Below, piece by piece: positions 12,270-24,119 of a stretch of DNA of 64,000 nucleotides; the stretch's first letter is position 1, and the number at the start of each line of letters is the position of its first letter. Made by a program: the position numbers and the translations under genes. Origin of the DNA: Nyssa sinensis (taxonomy: Eukaryota; Streptophyta; Magnoliopsida; Cornales; Nyssaceae); contig CM018049.1 of the NCBI GenBank assembly GCA_008638375.1, forward strand, positions 2,468,001 through 2,532,000, in the 5' to 3' direction. The notes beneath the pieces are model-generated. The model did no database searches. It was not told where the DNA came from and saw only the letters and a program-made list of their open reading frames with translations.

Positions 12270-14174
12270 CTCTATCACGACCCGAAACCCACCCTATGCA
12301 ATCTCATATCGCGACCACCACCCTTCGGCCGAGGCCTTAGGGCAAGGCTCACATAAGCAACAATATCAGACAATGGTGTGGCCTGTGTTTTGCGGAAGCA
12401 TAAAAACTTTTTCTTTTCTTTTCTTATTTAAACCTTTTGCACATTTGCCCCATACCAACACTCTTTATAGCGGTACACATGAATATACATTCAGAGCATA
12501 AACAAAATTCTAAAGTTTTATACATAATACATATTCATTTATCCTTCGAAACTTAATTACATAACATTTACATACTGTCTATAACCAAAAACGACTAACT
12601 ATTAGTCTTGGTGCTTCCCAAAATTAGCTAATCCTGCAATGAACTTCCTATGCCCTTCCACAAAATGAGCATAGATCAAACACTTTCTTCATAAAAAACC
12701 AGGACTTGCTTTCTATCACCTGAAAGGGGGACGGATAAAAATTCGGGTAAGCTAATCTAAGCTTGTGAGTAATTCTTGCATTTGTCATGGGGTTTCAATT
12801 GGCAGTGGTTTAGCACATGAGAGTTTATAAAATACTCACTACCAATTGCTCGTACATTTAGAACACAGAATATATGCATTCTTAAACAGATAGCTTTGAA
12901 ACATTTAAAGTATTCAAGCTAAACAAATATTTCTTCAAGTAGAGTATATGCACTTCAGAAACATATGAACATGCATAATAAAAATAGGGGTAAAAACCTG
13001 CTTCCATTTTCAAAAGCGATACTTCAAAACATATAAACATGCATAGTGAAAATGGGGGTAAAACCTGCTTCCATTTCCAAAAGCATTTGTCATCTTTTCT
13101 CTTTGATTAGATGGAATCTGTTTCGAACCAGACTCTCGTATTATTGCAATGCTACAATGGAGATATCTCATTGCCTGGGGGATTAGATCCTGCTACCGGG
13201 CATTTCTTCTTGTCATAGTTAAATGCCGAAGAATATCAACGTCGAATTAGTGTTATAGTTGAATCCCGAAGGATTTCAACGTCAAATGTTGTGCCTATGC
13301 ACAGTTTATCTTGCAAAACATTTATCACATGGCTTCTTCAAATCGCTACTTTTCATGAGTATATACAACATGTAATATATAACTTTTGCAATAGGACTTC
13401 AAATACTTGGAATAATCAAATTCAGAATATTTAAGGAAATTGGTATTTTACTCAGACATGCTAAATATTTCTAAGAAGGGAACTTTATAAAAAAAAAAAA
13501 AAACATTTACGGAGCATGTCATAACAGAATGTTTTAAAACAGGAATCATATAAAGACTGAATTTGATATTCAAATGCTTCACATAACTTGAACTTAAAAC
13601 ATTTTCAAATACATGGAGTAAAATCTCCACTTCAAATACAGGGTTACTCACCTTATACGTTTAGGTCGAAGCTACTATTGTGCTTTCCCACTTCCTCTGT
13701 AGTTCTTAAGAATAATTCATAAGTCCTCTTGTAACACCCTGACCTAAACTAAGGATCTTTAAGTTGGGGATTTCAAATTATAATCGACGCCTTAAGTAAC
13801 GAGGATGGTTTCGACCCCGACATGCGGACTTTTGGTGAAATCCTGAAAACTTAGGACGACTGTACATCACTTTCGTTCTAATCACCAACCTGTTGGTCCC
13901 GTAGCGATTATATGTTTTCACGTTAACCACCGACCCTTAGTACGAGTACAAGATTATGGCACGCATTATGAGGTTATGAAAAATTAGTGTTAAGGATTAT
14001 TACACTTAAGAAAACAATTAATTAATTTAAAACAATTAATTAATTAAATATATCAAATTAATTATTAGCAAGAATAAATAGAAAATACACACATTAAAGG
14101 TGTATTGTGTATGTGTATATGTGTATGGTCAAGTACATGTATATATACAAGGGTGTACATAGATAATTAAATAC

Positions 14175-14266
14175 ATATATATATATATATATATATATAT
14201 CTTATATGAAGAATATGCAAATACCCAAGGTATTATATAGTGTGTGGGTCTCCAGGTGTGTTGGTA

Positions 14267-14302
<36 letters not shown>
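14175..14302. repeat. TA microsatellites
   Basis: Two TA runs (14175-14200 and 14273-14302) within the nested C LTR. An equivalent TA run lies at 19645-19673 in the host copy, so the tract is an ancestral part of the LTR. Confidence 0.9.
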
Positions 14303-14306
<4 letters not shown>

Positions 14307-15599
14307 AAACAAAACAAACACACACACGGCCACTCAGTTGGCCTACCCCTAAACAGTGGAATTAGGCACAGAGAAGCACTCATTATGGATGCTGCAACAA
14401 GTAAAAGGTGAACCAGTTGGTGGGGAAATCAGAAATAACAATAATCACTTATGCACTTATATACAAACATACATATTGTAAACACACATGCCACACAAAA
14501 GTTCAGAGACTGAGAGAGAGAGAAAGAGAGATTTCTGAGAAGAAGAAGGGAGGAAATCAAAAGGAGAAGGAGAAGGATACACCTTTGAGGTAAAAATATT
14601 CAAAACCCAACAATTTCTCTCTCTAAAAATTTACCTATGTATGGACTGTTTTAGCTTCTGATTTTTGTATATATGATGTTTAAAGTAAATAGAAATGAAC
14701 AAGGCATGAAAAATAGACTCAAAAACACATTAGAAACACCAGTCGTACACTAAACCGCCATTGTTAAGCTTAGTGAGAGCAGGTCTGAAACCCTTGTAAC
14801 CAAACTCTATTTGGTTGGTTGGGACCTTAAATAGACCCTATGGGTGTTCCAAAAACACTTGACCGTGACCTTACAACTCAACATATACCCTAGAAAAATT
14901 TAGTTGCAAGTTTCGGCCATTTAACCTAGTTCTTGGTTTTAGACTTCTGAACCTATTTTTCAGAATAGGGATTGAATCCCCATTCCATGAGGATCACGTA
15001 GAACCAAATTTCATCAAAAATGGTGATGAAACGAGTGTGTACGAGCGATTTGCAGGTTGGATTATCAACCTTCTGCCCGAACTGATGAGCGAATTTCGAA
15101 CCCTCAAACGAATGTAAAAATGATCCCTAAGATGTCGGGAACAATTTGAAATGAAAAACAAAGGGAAACCCCTCTCCAAAATGCACGAAACTAAAGAGGA
15201 AGAAACCCAAAAAATTAGGGCAACAGTCGTGGAATTCTTTGGGAAGACGACGCTGAGTCGACTCGTCGTTTTAAAATCGAGTTTGATGAGTTAACTCGGG
15301 ACACGTGTAAAGAGACGGGAGGGCCTCTGCATTTATTGGAACGACGACGTTTTGTTTTAGTTTTAAATTTAAAACATTAGGGCTAACGTCAGCATTACGC
15401 ATTGAACCGTGTAGACCGGTTGGTTCAATGGAGACCGAACCGGTTCACTTAAATCTGAACTAAACCAACTGGTTCAGACCGAAGCTTTTGATATTTACAG
15501 TTTGACCCCCCAACTGTTTTACGGATTTATATTGTGGCCCAATTTTTGAAAAATTTATGCAATTACGCCCCTAGAAAAATAATAAAATAATAACATAAT

Positions 15600-16180
15600 T
15601 TATTAAGTTATTTTATTAAATAAGTAAAATTACTAAATCGCCCTTGGACATTAAATGACACAAATGAAGTCCAAATTAAATAAAAAAATAGTATATTCTT
15701 ACTATTTTGGGCATTCCGGACTCAACGGTGGGGTCCGATTTGGGAAATTAAGCCCCAAAAAATAAAGAAACTCAAATGGTAAATGACTGTACTGCCCCTA
15801 ATATGCCCGATGTCCAAATAAAACAAATTATTAGTGTATTCTTATTATCTCGGACCTCCTGAGTCCAATGGTGAGGACCACATCATGAGACGAGGTTCCA
15901 AAAAAAAAAATAAAGACCCGTAAAAAAAATATGACCAAAATGCCCCTACTGCTATAAAAGTCAAACAGAGTCCCTGCGAAAGTCTAAATTGACTTTCTTC
16001 GACATTCCAGACTCAATAGTGGAGTCCAAATTATGAAACAAAGTATGGAAAAATATGACATGCAAATAGGTAAATGACCATTTTGCCCTTTTAAACACAA
16101 AAGTCCAAATTAAATTCTAAGAAAGCCTAAACCGACTTTCTTCGATGTTCCGGACTCAAAAATAGAGACTATTCAACCAA
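15600..16180 (+). repeat. 135-155-bp tandem modules in the nested C LTR
   Basis: TCCGGACTCAACGGTGGGGTCC (about 15714), CTGAGTCCAATGGTGAGGACC (about 15849), CAGACTCAATAGTGGAGTCC (about 16005) and CCGGACTCAAAAATAGAG (about 16148) recur at roughly 135-155-bp spacing. Each is followed by CAAATGGTAAATGAC and TTTGCCC-type sequence. Same module type as in family G. Confidence 0.8.
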
Positions 16181-19100
16181 AAGAGATGTCTAAAATAAAA
16201 AGACATAAAATTTGATGAATGGCATCAGTTAGGTGGCCATAAACTAGAACATTACCGAGGTACTAAACTAAGGCTCGTACGTGAAAATAAGATACAAAAA
16301 GACATGACACGTAAACAAGTGAAGTAACTAAATTTAAATTAAAGTAAATAGAGCTACCAGAAGAGTATACCTTAAAAGTGTAACGCCTAAGATTAAATTT
16401 AGGATTTAATACGACCCTAGCGTAAGTTAAGAAACATCAATAGGTGATATTGCAGTGATGTGAAGTTAATGAGACTGTATGTGAATTATTCTTAGGAACT
16501 ATAGAAGAAGTGGGGAAAGTGCATTATTAACACTGACCCTAAGGACCAAGGTGAGTAACCCTGTGTTTGAAGTGGAGATTTAACTCCATATATTTGAAGA
16601 AGTTTTAAGTTCAAGTTATGTGAAGCATTTGAATATCAAATTCAGTTTTATTACAATTCATGTTTTAAATTATTCCGTTACGACATGCTTGTTAAATGTT
16701 TTTATATTCAACTCTGTTCTTGGGAATGTTTAGCATGTCGGGGTGAAATGCAAATCTCTTTAAATATTCTGAATTTGATTATTACAAGTATTTGAAGTCA
16801 TCTTGCAGAAGCTATATATTTCATGTTTTAAATATTCATGAAAACTATCTATTGAAGAAGCCATGTGATAAATGTTTTACAAGATAAATGGTGCTAAGTA
16901 CTGCGTGTGAAGTTGAAATCCCTTGGGATTCAACTATGACACGAAGTCAGCATTGATATTCTTCGAAATTCAACTATGACACGAACAAATGCCCGGTAGC
17001 AGGATCTAATCCCCTAGGCAAATGAGATCGTCAGCATTGACAGTAAAATGAGAGTCTAGTTCGAAACAGATTCCACCTAATTAAAGAGAAAAGATGACAA
17101 ATGATTTTGAAAATGGAAGTAGGTTTTTACCCCCATTTTATTATGCATGCTTATATGTCCTTGAAGTGCATATACTCTACTCGAAGAAATGTATGTTAGC
17201 TTGAATATTTTACATGTTTTCAAAGCTACCTGTTTTAAGAATGCATATACTCTGTGTTCTAAACGTATGAGCAATTGGTGGTGTGTATTTTATAAACTCT
17301 CATGTGCTAAAGCACTACCAATTGAAAACCCCATGACAAGTACAGGAATTACTCACAAGCTTAGATTAGGTTACCCGAATTTTATTCGAACCTCCCTTTC
17401 AGGTGATTAGCGGAAGTTTTGATTTGAGGACGATGATGATGAATCTGCCATTTTTGGGAAGACATGTTTAAGTAGTTTCTTGGAGGAACCATATGAATTC
17501 TAATTAGTACATTTTGTATTAACAGACAGTATAAGGATATGTATTAAGCCCCTCAGGGCAGTGGATATGTAATGTTATTAAAGTCTTTAAGTTTTTAGTT
17601 ATGCTTTGAATGTATGATCATGTATACCATTGTGAAGAGCGGCAATATCGGATGGATGCGCAAATTTTAAAATGAGAAAAGAAAAGAAAAAAGTTTTTTT
17701 TTTCACGCTTCTGCAAACCAAGTGTCGCACATCTATTCGATACCGCTGCGTATGCGAGCCTTGTCTTGAGGCCCTCGGGCCGAAGGGCGGCAGTCGCGAC
17801 TCGAGATTCGCAAAGGGTAGATTTCGGGTCGTGACAAGTCTCATTAACTTCATAGTCACTATAATACCATCTATTGGTGATCTTAACTTATTCTTAGATC
17901 GTAATTAAATTCTAATTTTAATCTTAAGCATTATTTTCTTAACGTATGCTCTTCTGGTAGCTTCATTAACTTTTAGGGTTGCTTTCTTAACTTCACATAT
18001 TTACGTGTCATATTTCTTTGTACTTCATTTCAAAATACAGACCTCACCATTGAATCTGGAATGTCGAAGAAAGTCAATTTAGACTTTCTCGGACTTTCAT
18101 TTGACTTTTGGACATGTTAGGGGCAAATTGGTAAATTTACATTTTAACGTGTCTTATTTTTTGGAGTCCCGTCTCATAAAACAGACCCCACCGTTGAGTC
18201 CAGAACATCCAAAATAGTTAAAATGCACTATTTGTTTACTTTATTTGGACTTCATTTGACTGGTTTTAGAACCTGGGGCAATTTCATAATTTTCTTATTT
18301 AATATATTAATTAAATATTAAATTATTTTCTATTTGGGCAACAGTATAATTCCCCAGAATCTCTGGGGGTCAAAACACAATTTTCTTAACTTCCAGTTTA
18401 GACCGATGGGTTTATTTCCATTTTAAGTGAACCAATCTAAAGTTTCATTGAACCAACCGGTTTAGCCGGTTTAACATGTAATGCTGACGTCAGCCCTAAT
18501 ATTTTAAAATTATAACATTAATCCACATGACGTCGTCACATTTAAACCTTTGGTGTGACGGGTAAGGCCCCGACCCGAACCCAGATCCGGCCTAACCCAT
18601 TTCGACCCGACATTGTAGATCGTCTTCTCCAACTCCCCTCATTGTAACCCTAATTTATGTAAACCAAATTTTCCAATTTCATGAATTTCCCACTACTAAA
18701 ACTCTCTGCTATTGATTCTAAACCACTTCTAAAGCATCAATGAACGGTTTAGCATTGATTTGGAGTTCCAGTTTGGGCTCATGGTCGTGATTTGGAAGAT
18801 GATACTCAGGCTTGCAACTGGGCAGTACTAACTCGTTTTTGAGTCAAATTTCATTATGTTGCTTTTGGGATTGTTTATTTCTCATGGGGTTCATGTTCCT
18901 ATCTTCAAAAGTGGGTTTAGAAGTCTAGAACAAAAACTGGGTTTCATGACCGAAACCTATAACTCAAGTTTTTGGGTTCAATCTTTGAGATTTTGGATCG
19001 TGGTCTAACATTTTAGAAGCATTATTAAGGTCGTTTTGAAGTTCCAATATACAAATCCACGTTTTGTTTGCATTAAATCCAACCTGCTTTAACAGTTTTT

Positions 19101-19640
19101 TGAATTTTTGTTTAACTTGAATTCTCTAAATTTCTCAGTCGATTTTGCATGATTTTCGATCATTTTTCTTGCAAATTAAAGCTTATACTGTGTAGTCTAA
19201 GATCCTATACTTGCATGCTTTAAATTAGGAACATAATTGAATATAATTTAACCCAAATTGACCTATTTAGTTGGCTATTCTCTCCAAATCTTCCCTCTTC
19301 AGTTCCTTTTCTTCTTCGGTTCCTTTCTTTCCCGTACTAACTCTTTCCTATTTCTGATGTTTAGGAGAGCTTCTAGGTTTTTATTTGAAGTGATTTGAGC
19401 AAAACGTAATTCACATGCAGCCCTAGATGTTATGGTATTGCCACCTACCCTAGCAGCTATTTCTTTCTTCATCATTCCTTTTCACATGGAGTTCACATGG
19501 AGTAGACATGGAGAGCAGTGCCTCCAGCTGTAGGTAGCCACTGCTTCTCTCTCTTCACTTTCTATTTACTTCTAATTTCTTAATTCAATTCTTTAATCTA
19601 TATATTTATATCACCTTACTTATATATATATATGTAGCCG

Positions 19641-19644
<4 letters not shown>

Positions 19645-19673
<29 letters not shown>
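19645..19673. repeat. TA microsatellite
   Basis: An uninterrupted TA run near the U3 end of the family C LTR. Confidence 0.9.
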
Positions 19674-19676
<3 letters not shown>

Positions 19677-20089
19677 CTTATATGTTCTTTGCCATGTATA
19701 ATTACATTGTAATTTCATTAGCTCATGTATGTACATTTACGCGTATTTTGATTAGTCATAAATTAAATTACTTAATTTATTTATTTACCTATATATATAT
19801 TTATTTATTCTTTGTTATTTCGTTAATCAACTCCACACTTACTCTTCGTGTCTTGATTTTATAATCGTGATCAGGGGTTCACGATTCGAGTGAAAGTATA
19901 TCATTACAACGGGACCAACAGGAACAGGTTGGTGATTGCAATGAAAGTGATGTACAGTCGTCCTAGGTTTCTCGAGACTTTTACTGAAAGTTCACATGTT
20001 GGGGTTCGAAACCGACCTTGCTACCTAAGGTCTCGTTTATTAATTATTATTTAGAAATTTGATGATTCTTAGTCGGTTGGGGTGTTACA

Positions 20090-20470
20090 ACCCAGCCTGC
20101 GCGCCCCCGCGCGCACGCTTGCGCGCTTGTCTCTGTCCTTGCCCGCACGTGTGCCTTGCCACCGCACGCCCTGCGCACCCTACTACTGCGCTTGGCCTGC
20201 CTGCTGCTACCCCATGCGCGCCCAACCCTTGAGGCCCCCTGACACCTGCCCCTTTGGCCACCTTTTTGGACCATGTTTGGGCACCTTATTGGGCCATGTT
20301 TGGCCATCCTTTTGGGCTATTTTTGGGTCACTTCCTTAGACAATTTTGGTAGACTTCTTAAACCATTCTTGGCCTATGTCTTAGGGCCTTTGGGGCCCAT
20401 TTGGGCCATTGTTCCAAAACTTATTTAGGGACATTTTGGGGCGATCTTGGAGGCCATACTTGAACAAGCC
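20090..20470 (+). repeat. GC-rich block and degenerate GGCC array, probable continuation of a B LTR
   Basis: Begins with a very GC-rich stretch (GCGCGCCCCCGCGCGCACGC). It is followed by a degenerate array of about 20-bp units around TTGGGCCATTTTTGG or TTTGGCCA. The same GC block and array occur in reverse complement at 41280-41760. It directly follows the C LTR end, so it is likely the second half of the B LTR broken at 11390. Confidence 0.65.
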
Positions 20471-20545
20471 TTAGATTAAAGTATGCGTCCCACATTGCTC
20501 TGAAGGTGAAAATGAAGATATTTATAAGGGGTGTTCATCACATCC

Positions 20546-20796
20546 CCCAATAAGACCAGTTCTAGGGCCAAATGGGGTCGCTAGGAACAAAACCTTGAGG
20601 GGGTAGTGCGGGCCAGAGGCCGACTGTGCACCCAAAGAGGACAATATCTTGGGTGGGGCCACCAGGCTAGCTGCGGTGCACTCTGATACCATTAAGACCG
20701 GTTTTCCTGGGTAAAATCCTAGAGAGAAACAAAACCATGCGGGCCGCAAGGCCCAAAGCAAACAATATCTTACTAGGCCAGATGTGTGGGTCATGA
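20546..20796 (-). mobile_element. TRIM-like relic with two short repeats around an iMet PBS
   Basis: On the minus strand TGTCATGACCC starts a segment of about 100 bp, followed by TGGTATCAGAG (PBS-like, 20686-20696). The left part (20546-20670) repeats the right part in diverged form: TAAGACCRGTT, GAACAAAACC, GCGGGCC, CCCAAAG and ACAATATCTT recur in the same order. TCCCACATTGC lies further left. The arrangement fits a terminal-repeat retrotransposon in miniature, but its borders and TSD are unclear. Confidence 0.45.
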
Positions 20797-21593
20797 CAGA
20801 CAAGGTGCAGGAATTACTTACAAGCTTAGTGAAGCTCACATGGATTTATCCAACATATTTCAGGTAATTGAATTAGCAAGAAGGTAGCAAAGTTTACATA
20901 GAATAGTTGAGAGCATGAATGAAATGGATCTTTTGCACGAGGATTATTGTTAGATGTGATGTGGAATCTTTTTGGTAATCATATGATGTATTTTTGGGCT
21001 CAATGACAACCTAAACTTTTCGAAATTAGTATTTTGTACCTTTTGTGGACACCCATATGATTGTGTATATAAATATTGATGAATTATGATGATGATGATA
21101 ATGATGTCACATTGATTTTACCTTGAGTATCCTTCATAAATGATTGGTGTTAAATTGGTTATTAGATGAATTGCATATGTGTAGCTTCCCCATTTAATAT
21201 CAAAAAAAATATTTTATCACTCTTGTGCAATTCATTTGATTTTGTATGGCCTTTCTGAGTGACAGTGTCAGTCACTGACCCCTAATCTGCATAAGGTGGG
21301 TTTTGGGTCGTGACACTGAACCTTGAAATGGAGATAGTTTCCATTAAATGCAGTTATTTACAACTTTATGACAATTTTCTACTATTGTGTTAAGTGTTTT
21401 GAATTACATGATTTTAAATAGCATTTCTTAAATGTTTTTATAACATGGATAAATTTTATAGGAAGACCATAAGTTGTCACACTGTGACCTGAAGTAATTT
21501 AAAGCTCTTGGCTTACTATGCCTTCCAAATCTAGAATCCCCAATGAAGTTATGCTATAAAAGACTTACTAAAAGTCTACCGGCATGTATTATT
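20797..21593 (+). mobile_element. Family C-like LTR end and flank
   Basis: From 20797 the sequence resembles the end of C LTRs (GCAGGAATTACTTACAAGCTTAG, compare 17340-17370) and finishes GGTGGGTTTTGGGTCGTGACA at 21315. The next 280 bp (TTGAAATGGAGATAGTTTCC and following) resembles internal C LTR sequence near 16560. No gene is visible. It looks like one C-type LTR inserted in another, heavily diverged. Confidence 0.5.
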
Positions 21594-21659
21594 TGTAACA
21601 CCCCAACCTAATCACTAGGTGATTAACGTTTCTTAGTAAGCTTTAAGAGACCATTAGTG

Positions 21660-21858
21660 AACCCCAAGAGGTTTGGCCGAGTAGGTGTGAGACTACAACT
21701 AAAGGGCTTGCCCCCTAAGGTTACAAGTTCAACTCCCATGAAAGCCAAGCATTGCAAACCTTGGGGCCACTAGAGGTTTGTCCGATTGTTAACTTCAGAA
21801 CCCCAGGATTAGTCGAGGTGCACGCAAGCTGGCCTGGACACCCGGTTATTAAAAAAAA
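21660..21858 (+). mobile_element. tRNA-derived SINE with poly(A) tail and TSD
   Basis: Flanked by GACCATTAGTG (21649-21659) and GACAATTAGTG (21859-21869), 10 of 11 matching. The body has A box TGGCCGAGTAGG (21674-21685) and B box AGTTCAACTCC (21726-21736). The 3' part, with TTAGTCGAGGTGCACGCAAG and CTGGCCTGGACACCCGGTTAT, resembles widespread plant SINE tails, and it ends in eight A. A retroposed, non-coding pol III element of 199 bp. Confidence 0.85.
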
Positions 21859-22317
21859 GACAATTAGTGTATAATTGTACTATGTCAATAATTAGATATT
21901 AATAATTCTAATTATTAGAGAAAATGATTAAAAATTATTATAAGTTGGCAACATCAAAATTCAAGCAATTACTAGTAGGCTAACATAAAAGCTAAAAGTA
22001 GTAGCAATTAAAGAATCTACAAAACAAACTTGAAGACTAGTATAAATCCATAAAAGAAAGGAAAGTGGGATAAAAAAGGGCTTGCCAAGTCTTAAACTCA
22101 AGACCCCAAGTGAAGGCTACCAAAAATTTAGCACTAAGCTACCAGTACTTTTGTGTTATTATAGTCATTTTAAATACATATAAGCTATAATATATTTGTA
22201 TGAAATGCATGAAGAGCCTGAAGTGTCAACCCTAGAGAGAGTCAAATATGTGAAGTTCAAATCCCATTGGACAATAAACCTAGCCAACCAAAATTTATGC
22301 AGAAGCTATCTCATATG

Positions 22318-22319
22318 TG

Positions 22320-22350
<31 letters not shown>

Positions 22351-22376
22351 ATGTATATGTGTATGTGAGTGTGTAC
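22318..22376. repeat. TA/GT microsatellite
   Basis: A TA run is followed by alternating GT and GTATGT. It explains the low-complexity 93-codon open frame here. Confidence 0.8.
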
Positions 22377-23329
22377 ACATGACCTGCGTATGTGTGTTAT
22401 GTTATATGCACACTGAAATAGAGAAAATATATAGAGAGAAAGATAAGAGCTTGACCTTGCATGCACTCCATGCTTGACTTAAAGAATTGAAGATGAAAGA
22501 AGAATGGGAGAGGATGAGAGCTAAGTTGAATCAGGAAGAGAAAAGAACACACTAAAGAGAGGAATTCTAGAACAACTATTAAACAAGGTTAGAACCTAAA
22601 ATTTTCTTATCTATATGATTTTTTCATGTTTATTTAACCAAAATAACGTAAAAAAGGTCTAAGAAGAACCAAATCATGATTTATGAATAGGAGGTGGTAA
22701 AGGGTGTAAAATGATAATCAAATCAACAAAAATTAGTTGAAATGGTTAAGGAATGAGAATTTGGGATCGAGTTACAAGTTTAAGCTTAAAAATTGAATTC
22801 ATTAAATCCAATGCTAAACCTTATTTCATCACTAAAGACAGAAAGCCCATGATCAAATAAAACTAACGGAACAAGTTTCATCGATTTTAGTTGAGAAACA
22901 AGCTCACAATCGCGAGTTGCAGGCTAGCCATGGCTCACAGTTTATTGGCAACTGGGTGGGATTCGATTCATGTTAGGACCATGGGATCCGATATCGTAAT
23001 TGGCTAATTTGGTTAGATAAAATGTGCTTTTGTGTAATCCTTACATAAGTCCTATGAGTGAGTACGTCAATGCCCGTTCTTCTCCAAGTTCGTCCAAAAG
23101 AAATTACCATGTATCACTATAGGATGACTTGGTTCTCGAAGGGTAAGATGGAATTTTGTATTTAATTTGGATCTCACACACTCACATTCATACATGCATT
23201 GCATATAGTCTTTATCATAACATCATGTATGTGATTGACTTGTGGTTGTGAACTAATTCTTCCAAAATGCATCTTTAAAATACTTAGGAGAAAAATTTAG
23301 TTCACAAGACAAGCAAGACTGAGCAACTT

Positions 23330-23493
23330 TGTAACATCCCAACCCAATTAAGTGAAGCGATTAACGATAATGACAATTACTATAAAATAATTTGCTTATT
23401 AACCAAGGGACATTTTAATTAAGACTAGTACCCTATAAATATGGAAGCAAAAGTGTAAATGAGAATAACTAATTCTAAATTGGAGACAACCAA
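23330..23493 (+). mobile_element. Family D LTR, first segment
   Basis: Starts TGTAACATCCCAACCCAATTAAG, like 56862 and the reverse complement of 52330. It is interrupted by a G solo LTR and resumes at 28935. Confidence 0.8.
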
Positions 23494-24119
23494 TGTCACA
23501 TCCCGAACCCCACCCTACGCGGATGTCGAGGACGTGATGCCAGTTAGCCGCCACGCGACCAACCGAAGGCAATTTTTGAACTTTCAATGAATTGCACTCC
23601 GACTGTAGGGTCAGATGCAGCAGAATTTAAAACTTTTTTTTTCTTTTTATCACGGGAATGCAACTCATGTATCCACCGTAGGATATGTATCACACAGAGC
23701 AAGTCTAAAATCCAACAGCTAACAACTCAACCTCAGAGCATATCTATAATTCGACATATAACAACAGAGCAGAACTATAATCTCTAGAGTACCGTTTAAA
23801 TCCATGAGCCATATCTATATTCAGTATATATCAGTCAAGTCAGTCATAGCACATCACTCACCTGATTAAATAGATTCAATCCTCAATAATCCAGTCTCCA
23901 CAGATCAGTGCCATCAGATCCAATAGATATCGTTCCTGAAAAATGTTAGGGAATGGGGTGAGCTTCGAAAAGCCCAATGAGTAACACAGGTTCCCTGTCA
24001 AGGGTTTCAAAACCATTTCTTGTTTACAAAGCACAAGGGTAGTTCAGTTGTTTCTGAAATAGCAGTTTTATAAATCTACTTTAAATGCAGTTTCAGTAGA
24101 ATAAAGCAGAACTGAAAAA

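Larger units (their letters stand above)
13730..17836 (+). mobile_element. Family C solo LTR, nested in another family C LTR
   Basis: Starts TGTAACACCCTGACC and ends TTTCGGGTCGTGACA. The first 250 bp match the reverse complement of 19840-20089 (for example TAGGACGACTGTACATCAC), so insert and host are the same family in opposite orientation. The right-hand target site is AGTCT. The left side reads AGTCCTCT, which fits AGTCT with a 3-bp insertion. No PBS or interior follows, so this is a solo LTR of 4107 bp. Confidence 0.85.
12273..20089 (-). mobile_element. Family C 5' LTR (3.7 kb net), split by a nested LTR
   Basis: Left end TATCACGACCC (TG mutated to TA); right end GGTTGGGGTGTTACA. The LTR is 12273-13729 plus 17837-20089, about 3.7 kb after removing the insert at 13730-17836. 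The join is supported by comparison with 16430-16480, where the matching sequence is continuous. It carries CTTCGGCC and AAGCGTGAAAA-type U5 sequence, the 135-150-bp modules (18030-18300), TGACGTCAGC and CCGGTT motifs, and a long TA microsatellite near the U3 end. Confidence 0.85.
21594..23329 (+). mobile_element. Family H LTR, left part
   Basis: Starts TGTAACACCCCAACC and is interrupted at 21660 by a SINE. It carries an antisense tRNA-like block (about 22085-22150), a TA/GT microsatellite (about 22318-22350) and a GA-rich stretch. The right end is missing where the D LTR starts at 23330. It fits the common LTR plan by its start sequence and module order. I could not match it in detail to another copy. 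Confidence 0.5.

Noticed and set aside
21660..21760. A functional tRNA gene
   Set aside because: The A and B boxes are present, but the poly(A) tail, extended body and TSD identify a SINE.
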